This document shows, in pieces, positions 1-8,465 of a DNA stretch of 64,000 bases (position 1 is its first letter; each line of letters begins with the position of its first letter). This DNA comes from Gammaproteobacteria bacterium (GTDB lineage Bacteria; Pseudomonadota; Gammaproteobacteria; UBA4575). The stretch is taken from assembly GCA_026713925.1 (NCBI GenBank), contig JAPONM010000040.1, positions 1-64,000 of the forward strand, given 5' to 3'. A model generated the notes under the pieces. That model was not told where the DNA came from, did no database searches, and saw only the letters and a list, made by a program, of their open reading frames with translations. The position numbers and the translations under genes are program-made.

Positions 1-110
1 CCGATGACAAAAAATCCCGACAGATGCCCGCTTGCCAACCCGAGGACAATACAGGGTACGAATACGATCAGGATACGATTAAATTCGGACAGCCATGCAC
101 CAAACGACAT
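1..110 (-). CDS. phoR: PhoR phosphate sensor kinase, N-terminal fragment cut by window edge
   Basis: Only the first 36 codons are inside the window. The peptide begins MSFGAWLSEFNRILIVF and continues as one hydrophobic segment ending near SGFFVI, like the first membrane helix of PhoR. The ATG (108-110) overlaps the phoB stop codon by one base (TAATG), which indicates translational coupling. PhoR is the inner-membrane histidine kinase/phosphatase that controls PhoB according to phosphate supply. The catalytic part lies outside the window, so the assignment rests on the hydrophobic N terminus and on the phoB-phoR order. Confidence 0.72.
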   Translation of the reverse strand, partial: MSFGAWLSEFNRILIVFVPCIVLGLASGHLSGFFVI

Positions 111-856
111 TATTGCGTAGCCGAAAACCGGTATCCATAACCGCGCACGGTCTGGATCATCCGGTCACATCCCAAAGGCTTGAGCAGTTTTCTCAGACGC
201 ACAATATGCACATCCACGGTTCGTTCTTCAACGTACATGTTGCGGCCCCATACGTAATCCAGTAGCTGGGTGCGGCTATAGACCCGGTCAGGATGACTCA
301 TGAAAAACTCGAGCAGCCTGAACTCGGTTGGGCCCAGGTTGATGCACTGCCCGCCCACATGAACGTAGTGCGCCTTTGAATCCAGCTGGATGGGGCCGAT
401 GCGAATCTGGTCCCCGATTATGCTAGCACCCCTGCGCAACACGGCATGAATCCGGGCCGACAACTCCTTGACCGAAAACGGTTTGGTGATGTAATCATCC
501 GCACCCGAATTCAGCCCGGCCACCTTGTCGCGCTCTTCAACCTTTGCTGTGAGCATGATGACGGGTATTTCCTGCGTGGACTCATTGCGCTTCCATCTGC
601 GTAGCAGTTCCAGCCCGCTTACATTCGGCAGCATCCAGTCCAGCAGGATCAGGTCCGGCAGGTGCTCGGCCATCTTGGCTTCTGCGGATTGGCTGTCTTC
701 CACCTCATCGACCAGGTAGCCATCCTGACTGAGGGCAAATGTCACCATTTCGCGTATGGGACACTCGTCTTCGACCAGCAGGATCCGCTTGCCATTCATC
801 GGCTTGGTACGTGAAGAAGGATTTTGTAGCGCTTCGACCGTGTTCTGATTTTGCAT
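110..856 (-). CDS. phoB: PhoB phosphate regulon response regulator
   Basis: OmpR/PhoB-family two-component regulator that activates phosphate-starvation genes. From the internal Met at 799 it is 229 residues, the length of E. coli PhoB, and aligns along its whole length. In that numbering the acidic pocket is E10-D11, the phosphoacceptor is D54 in LILLDWMLP, and K105 is in DDYITKPFS. A winged-helix DNA-binding domain follows, with VDVHIVRLRK as recognition-helix sequence. The ATG at 856 is preferred because a weak AGG ribosome site lies upstream and the probable promoter ends about 30 bases before it; the ATG at 799 is the alternative. An even longer open frame to 964 would run through the Pho box and is rejected. 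It is translationally coupled to phoR. Confidence 0.95.
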   Translation of the reverse strand: MQNQNTVEALQNPSSRTKPMNGKRILLVEDECPIREMVTFALSQDGYLVDEVEDSQSAEAKMAEHLPDLILLDWMLPNVSGLELLRRWKRNESTQEIPVIMLTAKVEERDKVAGLNSGADDYITKPFSVKELSARIHAVLRRGASIIGDQIRIGPIQLDSKAHYVHVGGQCINLGPTEFRLLEFFMSHPDRVYSRTQLLDYVWGRNMYVEERTVDVHIVRLRKLLKPLGCDRMIQTVRGYGYRFSATQ

Positions 857-892
857 AATGGTAAACCTGACATGATGGGAGTAAACACACTG

Positions 893-926
893 ATTATTTT
901 CAATTTTTATTACACGGCTATTACAT
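893..926 (-). promoter_or_regulatory. Pho box and -10 element of the phoB promoter
   Basis: On the minus strand the sequence reads ATGTAAT-AGCC-GTGTAAT (926 to 909), two xTGTxAT heptamers with an 11-bp period. This is the architecture of a PhoB-binding Pho box (consensus CTGTCAT, 4 AT-rich bases, CTGTCAT; 5 of 7 match in each half). Ten bases further downstream is AATAAT (898 to 893), a 5/6 match to a -10 hexamer at the spacing seen in E. coli Pho promoters, where the Pho box replaces the -35. Direction and position fit autoregulation of phoB. Inferred from sequence only. Confidence 0.6.
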
Positions 927-1069
927 CTGAACAGAAATTCGCCTGGCTTGAACAGATACCCCAAGCCGCAATGCAGGTGCTCTGGTCAATTTCCGGGTCG
1001 TTCCAGTCCGACTGCAACCATTTCAGGTCTTTAAATATTTCCTAAAATTCAAGTAGCCCCTCCGCACAT

Positions 1070-1087
1070 ATAACAAAACTATAACAA
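1070..1087 (-). promoter_or_regulatory. Second Pho-box-like direct repeat between phoB and the porin
   Basis: The minus strand reads TTGTTAT-AGTT-TTGTTAT, two identical heptamers 11 bp apart, again xTGTxAT in each half. It lies about 108 bp upstream of the porin GTG and about 145 bp upstream of the first Pho box. Its orientation is towards phoB, so it may strengthen phoB or act on the porin from the opposite strand. The rest of 857-1194 is AT-rich non-coding sequence shared by the two divergent genes. Confidence 0.45.
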
Positions 1088-1194
1088 TTTATTCATGTTC
1101 CTTTCACACCAAATTACTAGGATCGCACATCTGAATAAATCAATTTCAGGACCAATTGGATCAACTCACTAATAGAACCTAGGGAGGTAATTCC

Positions 1195-2430
1195 GTGAGA
1201 CGTAATCTGCAGTTACTTGGCGTAATCAGCATGGTCGCTCTATTCTGCTCCACTTCGGCAGTATTTGCCGGAGCTGTGACTTCCAAGGAAGAACTCAAGA
1301 TCAGCACGACGGGCGGCGGTATAAAAATCAAGTCAAACAATGGCAACAGCTTTGCCCTCGGCGGGCGCATCATGTACGACTATGACAGCTATGACGGCGT
1401 GTGGAGTGAAGTCAATCATGACGATGATGACACGGCCACAGAATCCGAGTTTCGCCGTACCCGTATGACCCTAAAGGGCACTTCCGGTAAAAACTGGGCC
1501 TATAAATTCACGGTCGACATTGACGAAGGCGAAGCCGAGATGGACACAGCATACATTGCTTACAAGGGGTTCAGTTTTGGAAAAGCCATGGTTGGCCGTT
1601 TCAAGGCACCTTTCGGGCTGGAAGAACTTACGAGTTCGAAATGGATTTCTACCATCGAACGTTCACCTACCCCGGAACTGGGATTCCTGGCAGGCAAACC
1701 CTCCTTTCAATTTGCACTCCACGGGCACAGCAAGCCGATGTTCTGGCAGGCCGCCCTCATTGATGAAGACAAGGAAGACGATGACGGCAGTGATGCGTAC
1801 AGCATCGCGGCCCGGGTCGGTGGACATTTTGCACTAGGTGAAGACAGTTTTATGCATCTGGCAGGATCCTTCGCTTCCCGTGATTTTGGTGACGACCATA
1901 AACAACGCTTCCGTACGCGCCTAGGGGTACATACTATTGGCAGCAGACCGATCGATGTGAAGGACATTGTGGTGGATGATGCGGATCAGTATGGTCTGGA
2001 GGCAGCCGCCGTGTTCGGGCCACTTTCCCTGCAGGGCGAATACCGTTCAGCAGATTTTGATGCGGGAGATGGTGCAGGTGCTTCCGACGTGGATGTTGAC
2101 GGCTACTACCTACAGGCAAGCTATCTCGTCACCGGCGAAACCCGCGGGTATAAAGGCAAGTCAGGCAAATTCGACAAGGTCAAGCCCAAGGGTAAACACG
2201 GTGCCATTGAACTGATAGCCAAATATGAGGACGGTGAACTTGATATCAAGACACGAGATGACGAAATTGAATACGATTTGCTCACCGTAGGTATGAACTG
2301 GTACGCTACCAAGAACGTCAAATTCATGTTGAACTATCTGGATGCTGATACGGATAATGCGAACACACTCGCCTCGGGAGATGAAGAAGACGGACAGGCC
2401 GTATCTTTCCGTGCCCAGTACGTGTTCTAG
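1195..2430 (+). CDS. Phosphate-selective porin of the OprP/OprO family
   Basis: A 411-residue outer-membrane beta-barrel. It has a signal peptide (MRR, hydrophobic to about residue 24, cleavage after AVFA) and ends in phenylalanine (RAQYVF), as required for BAM-dependent insertion. The middle shows the Porin_O_P pattern: EFRRTRMTLKG, then FGKAMVGRFKAPFGLEEL with the loop following ERSPTPELGF. The GTG start is preceded by AGGGAGGT at 1181-1188. It is divergent from phoB with Pho-type repeats between, so a phosphate or polyphosphate channel induced on starvation is the likely role. Substrate is inferred from family and context. A strong terminator follows. Confidence 0.85.
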   Translation: MRRNLQLLGVISMVALFCSTSAVFAGAVTSKEELKISTTGGGIKIKSNNGNSFALGGRIMYDYDSYDGVWSEVNHDDDDTATESEFRRTRMTLKGTSGKNWAYKFTVDIDEGEAEMDTAYIAYKGFSFGKAMVGRFKAPFGLEELTSSKWISTIERSPTPELGFLAGKPSFQFALHGHSKPMFWQAALIDEDKEDDDGSDAYSIAARVGGHFALGEDSFMHLAGSFASRDFGDDHKQRFRTRLGVHTIGSRPIDVKDIVVDDADQYGLEAAAVFGPLSLQGEYRSADFDAGDGAGASDVDVDGYYLQASYLVTGETRGYKGKSGKFDKVKPKGKHGAIELIAKYEDGELDIKTRDDEIEYDLLTVGMNWYATKNVKFMLNYLDADTDNANTLASGDEEDGQAVSFRAQYVF

Positions 2431-2457
2431 GTGACACTTAAGACTTTCTGACCTTCA

Positions 2458-2490
2458 AAGGCCGTCTGAATTAGAGACGGCCTTTTTTAT
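2458..2490 (+). terminator. Rho-independent terminator of the porin gene
   Basis: A perfect 10-bp stem (AAGGCCGTCT / AGACGGCCTT) with a 7-base loop is followed by a T-rich tail (TTTTTTAT). It begins 28 bases after the porin stop codon. Confidence 0.93.
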
Positions 2491-2522
2491 TTCTTTCAGC
2501 AATAGTCCATGAACCTGCAGCC

Positions 2523-2999
2523 AAGCTTCGCTTTACTCCTGCATTTCTTTTGTTCAATCCTGCGCTTGGACTTGCCACAGACCTGACACTGGAAACCGTC
2601 GCCATCTACAATATCAAGGACGTAAGCAAGGATGCGGAGATCATCGGCATTCAGAAAAGTACCGGGCGCATCGCGCTGTCCTGCAGTTCGAAGGGCACAG
2701 TCGACTGAAAAACCTGCTAAGCCCAGGCCCCTGTACCGTTTCGGCGTCACCGACATGGAACACTGTATGCCGCCGCCGCACTGGAACGTGCCCATGCCAT
2801 TGCCCTGGTGTCCCTAGCCGAACTTGAGCACCCGAGAGTGATCGACGTTGAACCCGTGAGCCCGAAAGCCGGTTCCGGTGCCAAGCTTGCACCGGAAGGC
2901 CTGGCCCATTACGAGCATGCTGGACAGCACCACGTGTTCAGTACCAACGAGAAGAACACCACCATGACGGTGATGCAGATCACACCCACAGGCGGCTGA
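2523..2999 (+). pseudogene. Decayed gene for a small secreted protein, two in-frame stops
   Basis: One reading frame stays protein-like for about 159 codons but contains TGA (2706-2708) and TAA (2718-2720) four codons apart. The N-terminal part looks like a signal peptide (KLRFTPAFLLFNPALGLA) without any ATG, GTG or TTG in front of it. It is followed by DLTLETVAIYNIKDVSKDAE, and after the stops by HAIALVSLAELEHPRVIDVE and an ending at ITPTGG. I do not recognise the family. This is the only structure I see between the porin terminator and the DUF3859-like gene. An alternative is that only the second half (from about 2808) is translated. Confidence 0.4.
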
Positions 3000-3040
3000 C
3001 AGCGGAAGACAGTTGCCGTAACAGCTGCCCCGCAGCCTCA

Positions 3041-3520
3041 TCACTGCAGTACCACTTGAAAAACCTGTTCCAGCAGCTTCTGGTTTTCGTAAAACACGTA
3101 AAAGCGGTATTCACCCGGTACCAGTTCATACTGCTGTGCAAACTCAAAGGCCATCGTATGAGTGTAGTCCAGCGTGGATTCTTTCTGCAGGATCTCGATC
3201 TTGTCAATGTATTCGCCCGTATCGGGATTGATCATGGTGGGAACATAGTAGATCAGGTGCAGTGTGGGCTTGCCAATAAAGCCTCCCCGCGACAACCAGT
3301 AGCGAACCCCGAATTTCGTTCCCAGCCTCGCAGGAATCACGGTGGTCTTTTCCAGCGGCCCTCCAGCGGACAGCGCACGGTCCCCTTCCTTGTAGTCCTC
3401 CATGCCCCGTGAGAAGAGTCCGTACTCAAAATCGTAGATGATGCGTTTGTCATCAGCAAGAACGTTGCCCGCAGTCAGAAACACCAGAAGCAATACTGTT
3501 TTCTTCATTCTTGAGGTCAT
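3041..3520 (-). CDS. Small exported protein, probably DUF3859 family
   Basis: 159 residues starting MTSRMKKTVLLLVFLTAG, a typical Sec signal peptide with cleavage after VLA. The start at 3520 is chosen because GGTGA lies just upstream; 3508 is an alternative. The mature part has the DUF3859-like features: an early IIYDFEYGLFSRG segment, a GTKFGVRYWLS strand and a closing GEYRFYVFYENQKLLEQVF strand, suggesting a single periplasmic beta-sandwich domain. No catalytic residues are evident. It is divergent from dgkA. The family name is from recall of the pattern and is uncertain. Confidence 0.6.
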   Translation of the reverse strand: MTSRMKKTVLLLVFLTAGNVLADDKRIIYDFEYGLFSRGMEDYKEGDRALSAGGPLEKTTVIPARLGTKFGVRYWLSRGGFIGKPTLHLIYYVPTMINPDTGEYIDKIEILQKESTLDYTHTMAFEFAQQYELVPGEYRFYVFYENQKLLEQVFQVVLQ

Positions 3521-3603
3521 TTCATCACCAGGCAGGCATGTCAATTTTAACACAGGGCATGGTATGTTGACACTCTCCTGAAATCAGTTCCCGGTTCATT
3601 GTT

Positions 3604-3978
3604 ATGGTAAACGCACACCACAAAGGACTCAGACGCCTCTTCTATGCATGTTGCAACTCTGCAGACGGACTGCTGGCCGCATGGAAAAATGAAGAGGCCT
3701 TCAGGCAGGAAGTGGCGCTGGCAATTGTGCTTGTTCCGGCTGCATTCTGGGTGGGTGAAAACAGTGTCCAGATCAGCCTGCTGCTGCTATCCGTTTTTCT
3801 CGTCCTGATTGTCGAACTGCTCAACACCTGTGTCGAAATGGTCGTTGATCGCATCAGCATTGAGCAGCACGAACTTTCAAGGCAAACCAAGGATATTGCT
3901 TCAGCAGCAGTAGGCGTCAGCCTGATAGCGCTGGCTGTGGTGTGGGGTGTAATTTCCTATGCAAGGTTCTTTGCATAA
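3604..3978 (+). CDS. dgkA: Diacylglycerol kinase, prokaryotic integral-membrane type
   Basis: 124 residues, close to the 122 of E. coli DgkA. It phosphorylates diacylglycerol, released during membrane-derived glycan synthesis, back to phosphatidic acid. The signature is intact: AAWKNEEAFRQE near the N terminus, then VELLNTCVEMVVDRIS, carrying the two glutamates of the active site/metal site, then HELSRQTKDIASAAV before the third membrane helix. Three membrane helices are visible. It stands alone between the DUF3859-like gene and the ppk upstream region. Confidence 0.95.
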   Translation: MVNAHHKGLRRLFYACCNSADGLLAAWKNEEAFRQEVALAIVLVPAAFWVGENSVQISLLLLSVFLVLIVELLNTCVEMVVDRISIEQHELSRQTKDIASAAVGVSLIALAVVWGVISYARFFA

Positions 3979-4392
3979 TATACTTCACAGCACACACAGG
4001 GATGCAATGTGGACGGTATTATTTGCAGGCATATCCATCACACCGAGATGTCGGAAATTATCGGTATACGGTACTGCAACGACAGAGACTGGATCGAAAG
4101 CTGTACGGCCCTGACCGACATATCCGGAAATCAGACTGGCCCTAAAGTCCAGGAAAAACCTGCAGAAATCCCTTTCAACCTTTGGCCCGGAAGCGATATC
4201 CGGTTCCGCTATGGGCATCTTGCAGATTTTCCACTGGTTTCATTCCACAGCTGCCTGCACCATGGTGGGCACACAACGCCAGGAGGAATTGCTGCAATCA
4301 CACAGAATTGTCCCGGTCAAGAGGCAGAAGACTCCACCTAAGATTTGGCTTAGCGTATACTCCCTGTCCCGAATAACGATGCGCGACCGGAC
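3979..4392 (+). other. Non-coding or unassigned 414-bp gap before ppk
   Basis: Short open frames exist (for example a 110-codon frame from 4009) but none has a ribosome site, recognisable domain or convincing composition. A TATACT hexamer at about 4353 could be part of the ppk promoter; no convincing -35 or Pho box accompanies it. Confidence 0.35.
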
Positions 4393-6468
4393 ATGGACGA
4401 GCAGAACTTTGGCCTAGCCGAAAATTATATCAACCGTGAACTCAGCCTGCTGAAGTTCAATTCCCGCGTACTGCAACAGGCACGCGACCCGTCCACCCCC
4501 TTGCTAGAACGCCTCAAGTTCCTGTGTATCTCCTGCACCAACCTGGACGAATTTTTTGAAATCCGTGTAGGAGGGGTCAAGCAGCACATTGAGTTGGATA
4601 TTGCGAGCATCACTGCGGACGGGATTGCACCTCGCGACTTGCTCAGAGACATTCACAATGAAGCTTCCGAGCTTGTCGCAGAACAGTACCGTGTTTTCAA
4701 CGAAGAACTGAAACCCGAACTGGGTGCGCAAAATATCCGCTTTGTCGCACGTGAACAGTGGACCTTGGCACAAAGCACCTGGCTGCGCCAGTATTTCCTG
4801 GATGAAGTCGAGCCGGTATTGAGCCCTCTTGGATTGGACCCGGCACATCCGTTTCCACGCACCATCAACAAGGCACTGAACTTTATCGTCCAACTCGAAG
4901 GCCTGGATGCCTTCGGTCGCAAAGGCGAGCATGCGATTGTACAGGCACCCCGGTCGCTGCCTCGGCTCATTCGCCTGCCGGACGAGACCAACGACCAGGA
5001 CGGTGAAAACTATGTTTTCCTGTCTTCAGTCATGCATGCTTTTGTGAACGAATTGTTTGAAGGACTTGTCGTAAAAGGCAGTTATCAGTTCAGGCTCACC
5101 CGCAACAGCGACCTGTTTCTGGACGATGAGGAAATAGACGACCTCATGCGAGCTCTGGAAGGTGAACTGGCTTCACGCAAGTACGGTGATGCGGTGCGTC
5201 TTGAAGTGGCAACCAACTGCCCCGATGAACTGGTTGCCTATCTTTTGCAACAGTTCTCACTGTCCGCAGTCGACCTGTATCGCGTCAACGGACCTGTAAA
5301 CCTGAACCGTCTCAGCCAGACCTACGATCTGGTCGAGCGGCCCGACCTGAAGTACCCTCCGTTCACGGCGGGCCTCCCCAAAAGGCTCAGCCATGACACG
5401 GACCTGTTTGCGCTGATCAGGCAGGGCGACATTCTGTTGCACCACCCTTATCAGTCCTTTGTACCCGTCATTGATTTTGTGCGCCGGGCGGCGGCAGACC
5501 CCAAAGTACTAGCCATCAAGCAAACCCTGTACCGCACCGGGCCGGATTCACCCATCGTCGACAACCTTGTGAAAGCTGCCAAGGCCGGCAAGGAAGTCAC
5601 AGTCGTGATCGAACTCATGGCACGCTTCGATGAGGCCGCAAACATATCCCTTGCAAACCGGCTGCAAAAAGCCGGGGCTCATGTCGTGTACGGAATTGTC
5701 GGCAAAAAAACACATGGAAAGATGATTCTGATCGTGCGCCGCGAAAAAGGTGGTCTACAACGTTATGCCCATTTCGGCACCGGTAACTACCACGAAAAGA
5801 CCACACGCCTGTATACAGACTACGGCATGTTCACCAGTGATTCTCAACTCACCGCAGATGCACATGAAATCTTTCTTGAGCTGACCAGTTTTACCAAGGT
5901 TCCCAGCTTGAACATCGTGCTGCAATCGCCGTTTACGCTTTACAACTCTCTGATGCGGCTGATTGACATTGAGATCGAACACGCAAACCAGGGTCGTGAG
6001 GCCCGAATAATAGCAAAATGCAACTCCCTGGTTGAACCACAAATCATTCAGGCCATGTATCGGGCCTCGAATGCAGGGGTCAGGATCCAACTGATCATCC
6101 GAGGAACCTGCTGTCTGCGCCCGGGCCTTCCGGGTGTGTCAGAGAATATCGAGGTGCGTTCCATCGTCGGGCGGTTTCTGGAGCATGCACGCGTTTACTA
6201 TTTCCATAACTACACAGACCCCCAGGTGTTTTGCTCAAGTGCAGACTGGATGGACCGGAATTTCTTTCGCCGTGTGGAAGTCTGCTGGCCCATACGCGAT
6301 TCAGCGCTGCGTGACCGGATCATCGATGAGCTTGAAATCTGTCTGAATGACAACCAGCAGGCATGGATTCTTCAGTCTGACGGCACATACAACATTCCGG
6401 AAAGTGAAACAGACTCATACAGCGCACAGCAGGCGCTGCTGAACCAGTTTGCACGGGTCACCTATTAG
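4393..6468 (+). CDS. ppk: Polyphosphate kinase PPK1
   Basis: 691 residues, the usual PPK1 length (688 in E. coli). It reversibly polymerises the gamma-phosphate of ATP into inorganic polyphosphate at the membrane. Seen in order: the N domain (YINRELSLLKFNSRVL, NLDEFFEIRVGG), the head domain, then two phospholipase-D-like domains. The autophosphorylated histidine corresponds to H441 in KKTHGKM, followed by HFGTGNYHEKTTRLYTDY. A second conserved histidine is H598 in RFLEHARVYYF. It converges on ppx with a 4-bp overlap of the stop codons, so synthesis and degradation genes lie tail to tail and could interfere by read-through. Confidence 0.97.
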   Translation: MDEQNFGLAENYINRELSLLKFNSRVLQQARDPSTPLLERLKFLCISCTNLDEFFEIRVGGVKQHIELDIASITADGIAPRDLLRDIHNEASELVAEQYRVFNEELKPELGAQNIRFVAREQWTLAQSTWLRQYFLDEVEPVLSPLGLDPAHPFPRTINKALNFIVQLEGLDAFGRKGEHAIVQAPRSLPRLIRLPDETNDQDGENYVFLSSVMHAFVNELFEGLVVKGSYQFRLTRNSDLFLDDEEIDDLMRALEGELASRKYGDAVRLEVATNCPDELVAYLLQQFSLSAVDLYRVNGPVNLNRLSQTYDLVERPDLKYPPFTAGLPKRLSHDTDLFALIRQGDILLHHPYQSFVPVIDFVRRAAADPKVLAIKQTLYRTGPDSPIVDNLVKAAKAGKEVTVVIELMARFDEAANISLANRLQKAGAHVVYGIVGKKTHGKMILIVRREKGGLQRYAHFGTGNYHEKTTRLYTDYGMFTSDSQLTADAHEIFLELTSFTKVPSLNIVLQSPFTLYNSLMRLIDIEIEHANQGREARIIAKCNSLVEPQIIQAMYRASNAGVRIQLIIRGTCCLRPGLPGVSENIEVRSIVGRFLEHARVYYFHNYTDPQVFCSSADWMDRNFFRRVEVCWPIRDSALRDRIIDELEICLNDNQQAWILQSDGTYNIPESETDSYSAQQALLNQFARVTY

Positions 6469-8120
6469 CTGGATGCTGAACGCGCAGTCTGAGACAGGTC
6501 ATTGCGTACAGAGCCCACCAGCCCACCGATTTTCACATCGATGCCCAAAGCCTTCAGATAGTTTTCCTCCTGCTCAAGTTCGGCAACTGTAAGCGGATGC
6601 CGCTTCAGCCACCTCTGGGCCAATGCAATCTTGATGTATTGCGTGTGTCTGGTGATCTTGACGGGGGGAATCTTTTTCGATACCCGATCGCGGTTCACCA
6701 GCACTGCAAACCGTAAAATGACGATCATGTAAATGGCCTGTTCCTGCCAGCGGGCCGGCAATTGATTTACCAGCTCCATATTGATCTTGCGGCGGTGGTT
6801 GCCCACCAGGCAGGCAAGCAGGCGTTGCTCGTTCCATGAAAAGCCGAGCAGGTCACCATTGTTCAATACATAGGCCCCATGTCTGTGGTAGCGCGAATGA
6901 GAAATATCCAGGCCAATTTCGTGCAGGTCTGCAGCCCATATCAAAAACGGGTAGGCGAGGTCCCGGTCGATTTCCAGCACACCAGACATCTTGTCGAGCG
7001 CATGCAGGGCAGTGGATTTGATCCTTGCAGCATGCTTGAAATCGACATGATACCGGCGCATCAGTGAAAACACGGTCCGGTCACGTGTATCCTGGTGGTG
7101 GATACGCCCAGCCAGGTCAAACAGCAGTCCTTCCCTCAACCCGCCCTCTGAAGCCACCATTTCCTTGATCCCCAGTTCTGCAAAGATCGCCTTCAGCACG
7201 ACCAGCCCTCCCGCGAAAACCGGCGTGCGCTCAGGAGCCAGAGAACTGAACTGGACATTTTCGATTTGCTTGGCTGTATTCAACTCGGTGATCAGGGCCT
7301 GAATGCCTTCGTATGTGATGCCCCGGTCACTGAAATCGAGCTCACGCATTAGCTGGTCAATGGTGCGAATCGTACCGGCCGTACCCACCACGTAATTCCA
7401 GCCGAGTTTCCTGACTGAGGCAATGATCGGTTGCAATTGCAGTTTGGCTTCGACCAGGGCTTTCTTGAATCTCTTTTTCTCCAAACTACCCTGTTCGAAA
7501 AACCTCTGGCTCATTCCTACGCAGCCCATCTGCACGCTTTCCATCAGAATGGGCTCACGTTTTTCCCCTATGATCACTTCAGTACTCCCGCCGCCGATAT
7601 CAACGACCAGCCACTTTCCCTGTGGCCCTGTGATGGAATGGGTCGTACCGTGGTATACCAGGCGAGCTTCCTCAACACCTGAAATGACTTGGATGGGGTG
7701 ACCGAGTGCCTCTTCTGCACGTTGTATGAACGCACCACTGTTCTTGGCCCTGCGAAACGTGTTGGTGCCCACCACGCGCACCGAATGAGCATGCATCTCC
7801 TGCATACGCTGACCAAAACGCCTCAGGCATCCGATGGCACGGTCCTGCGCTTCCTGTGAAATCATGCCTGATGCATCAAGACCCGCACCCAGGCGCACCA
7901 TCTCACGAATCCTGTCAACAATTTTCAGTTGCCCGTGCTGGTCACGCGCAACCACCATGTGAAAGCTGTTTGAGCCCAAGTCGACCGCAGCAATGACAGA
8001 AGAAATTTCTGGTGACGATTCTTCCAGAAATGCAGCAGGTTCAGGAGAGAGGCCTTGCATCATTTCCGGCCAGCGTACCAGATCGGCCTGTACAGTCCCA
8101 ACGGTTTCTGTCTCAGGCAC
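6465..8120 (-). CDS. ppx: Exopolyphosphatase (Ppx/GppA family)
   Basis: 551 residues; E. coli Ppx is 513, and the excess is mainly an N-terminal extension of about 40 residues. It releases terminal phosphate from polyphosphate. The ASKHA ATPase fold is seen as AAVDLGSNSFHMVVA, EEARLVYHG, and the second phosphate loop VVDIGGGSTEVIIGE. The C-terminal HD-like domain has LHEIGLDISHSRYHRHGAY. The Ppx rather than GppA assignment rests on length and on the ppk neighbour. The start at 8120 has no clear ribosome site; the ATG at 8063 is possible and would give an E. coli-like length. Confidence 0.93.
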   Translation of the reverse strand: MPETETVGTVQADLVRWPEMMQGLSPEPAAFLEESSPEISSVIAAVDLGSNSFHMVVARDQHGQLKIVDRIREMVRLGAGLDASGMISQEAQDRAIGCLRRFGQRMQEMHAHSVRVVGTNTFRRAKNSGAFIQRAEEALGHPIQVISGVEEARLVYHGTTHSITGPQGKWLVVDIGGGSTEVIIGEKREPILMESVQMGCVGMSQRFFEQGSLEKKRFKKALVEAKLQLQPIIASVRKLGWNYVVGTAGTIRTIDQLMRELDFSDRGITYEGIQALITELNTAKQIENVQFSSLAPERTPVFAGGLVVLKAIFAELGIKEMVASEGGLREGLLFDLAGRIHHQDTRDRTVFSLMRRYHVDFKHAARIKSTALHALDKMSGVLEIDRDLAYPFLIWAADLHEIGLDISHSRYHRHGAYVLNNGDLLGFSWNEQRLLACLVGNHRRKINMELVNQLPARWQEQAIYMIVILRFAVLVNRDRVSKKIPPVKITRHTQYIKIALAQRWLKRHPLTVAELEQEENYLKALGIDVKIGGLVGSVRNDLSQTARSASS

Positions 8121-8465
8121 ATGCGTTCATCCGCACCTATAAATACTGTGGCAGGAGATGTAAACTCGTGCGGGTACCACTGACGGTAAATAAATCAGGT
8201 AATTCAGACTGAAATCTACAAACAGCGCCGTTTTTCCTGCAGGGGAGCATTTTCCTGTGGCCGTGTAGACCATAATTATATAGTATAGCCGCCCTGCGTG
8301 AAAACAACAGACACAACTAGACACCCCAGCCGGCTCTCCCCACTACTGATACAGCGTATGTACAACGATGCCCTCAACCGGTTTCGAGTTGTTCAAAATT
8401 CACTGGGGACCTCGGCTGGATTGATTGTTCAACCCTAACTCAAGTCATTCAAGGAAATTTCAAAC
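8121..8465. other. Divergent promoter region of ppx and pntA, no gene seen
   Basis: It contains an AT-rich element (ATAATTATATAGTATA at 8272-8287) that could supply a -10 for ppx. The octamer TTGTTCAA occurs twice, at 8389-8396 and 8425-8432, in front of pntA. No Pho box or riboswitch is recognised. AAGGA at 8451-8455 is the pntA ribosome site. Confidence 0.4.

Noticed and set aside
857-964. N-terminal extension of PhoB reaching 964
   Set aside because: It would overlap the Pho box and -10 element and has no PhoB homology; PhoB homology begins at 799.
2706-2708. TGA as selenocysteine codon
   Set aside because: A TAA follows four codons later in the same frame, so decoding TGA would not rescue the gene.
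4009-4341. 110-codon frame upstream of ppk
   Set aside because: No ribosome site, no family resemblance, unusual composition.
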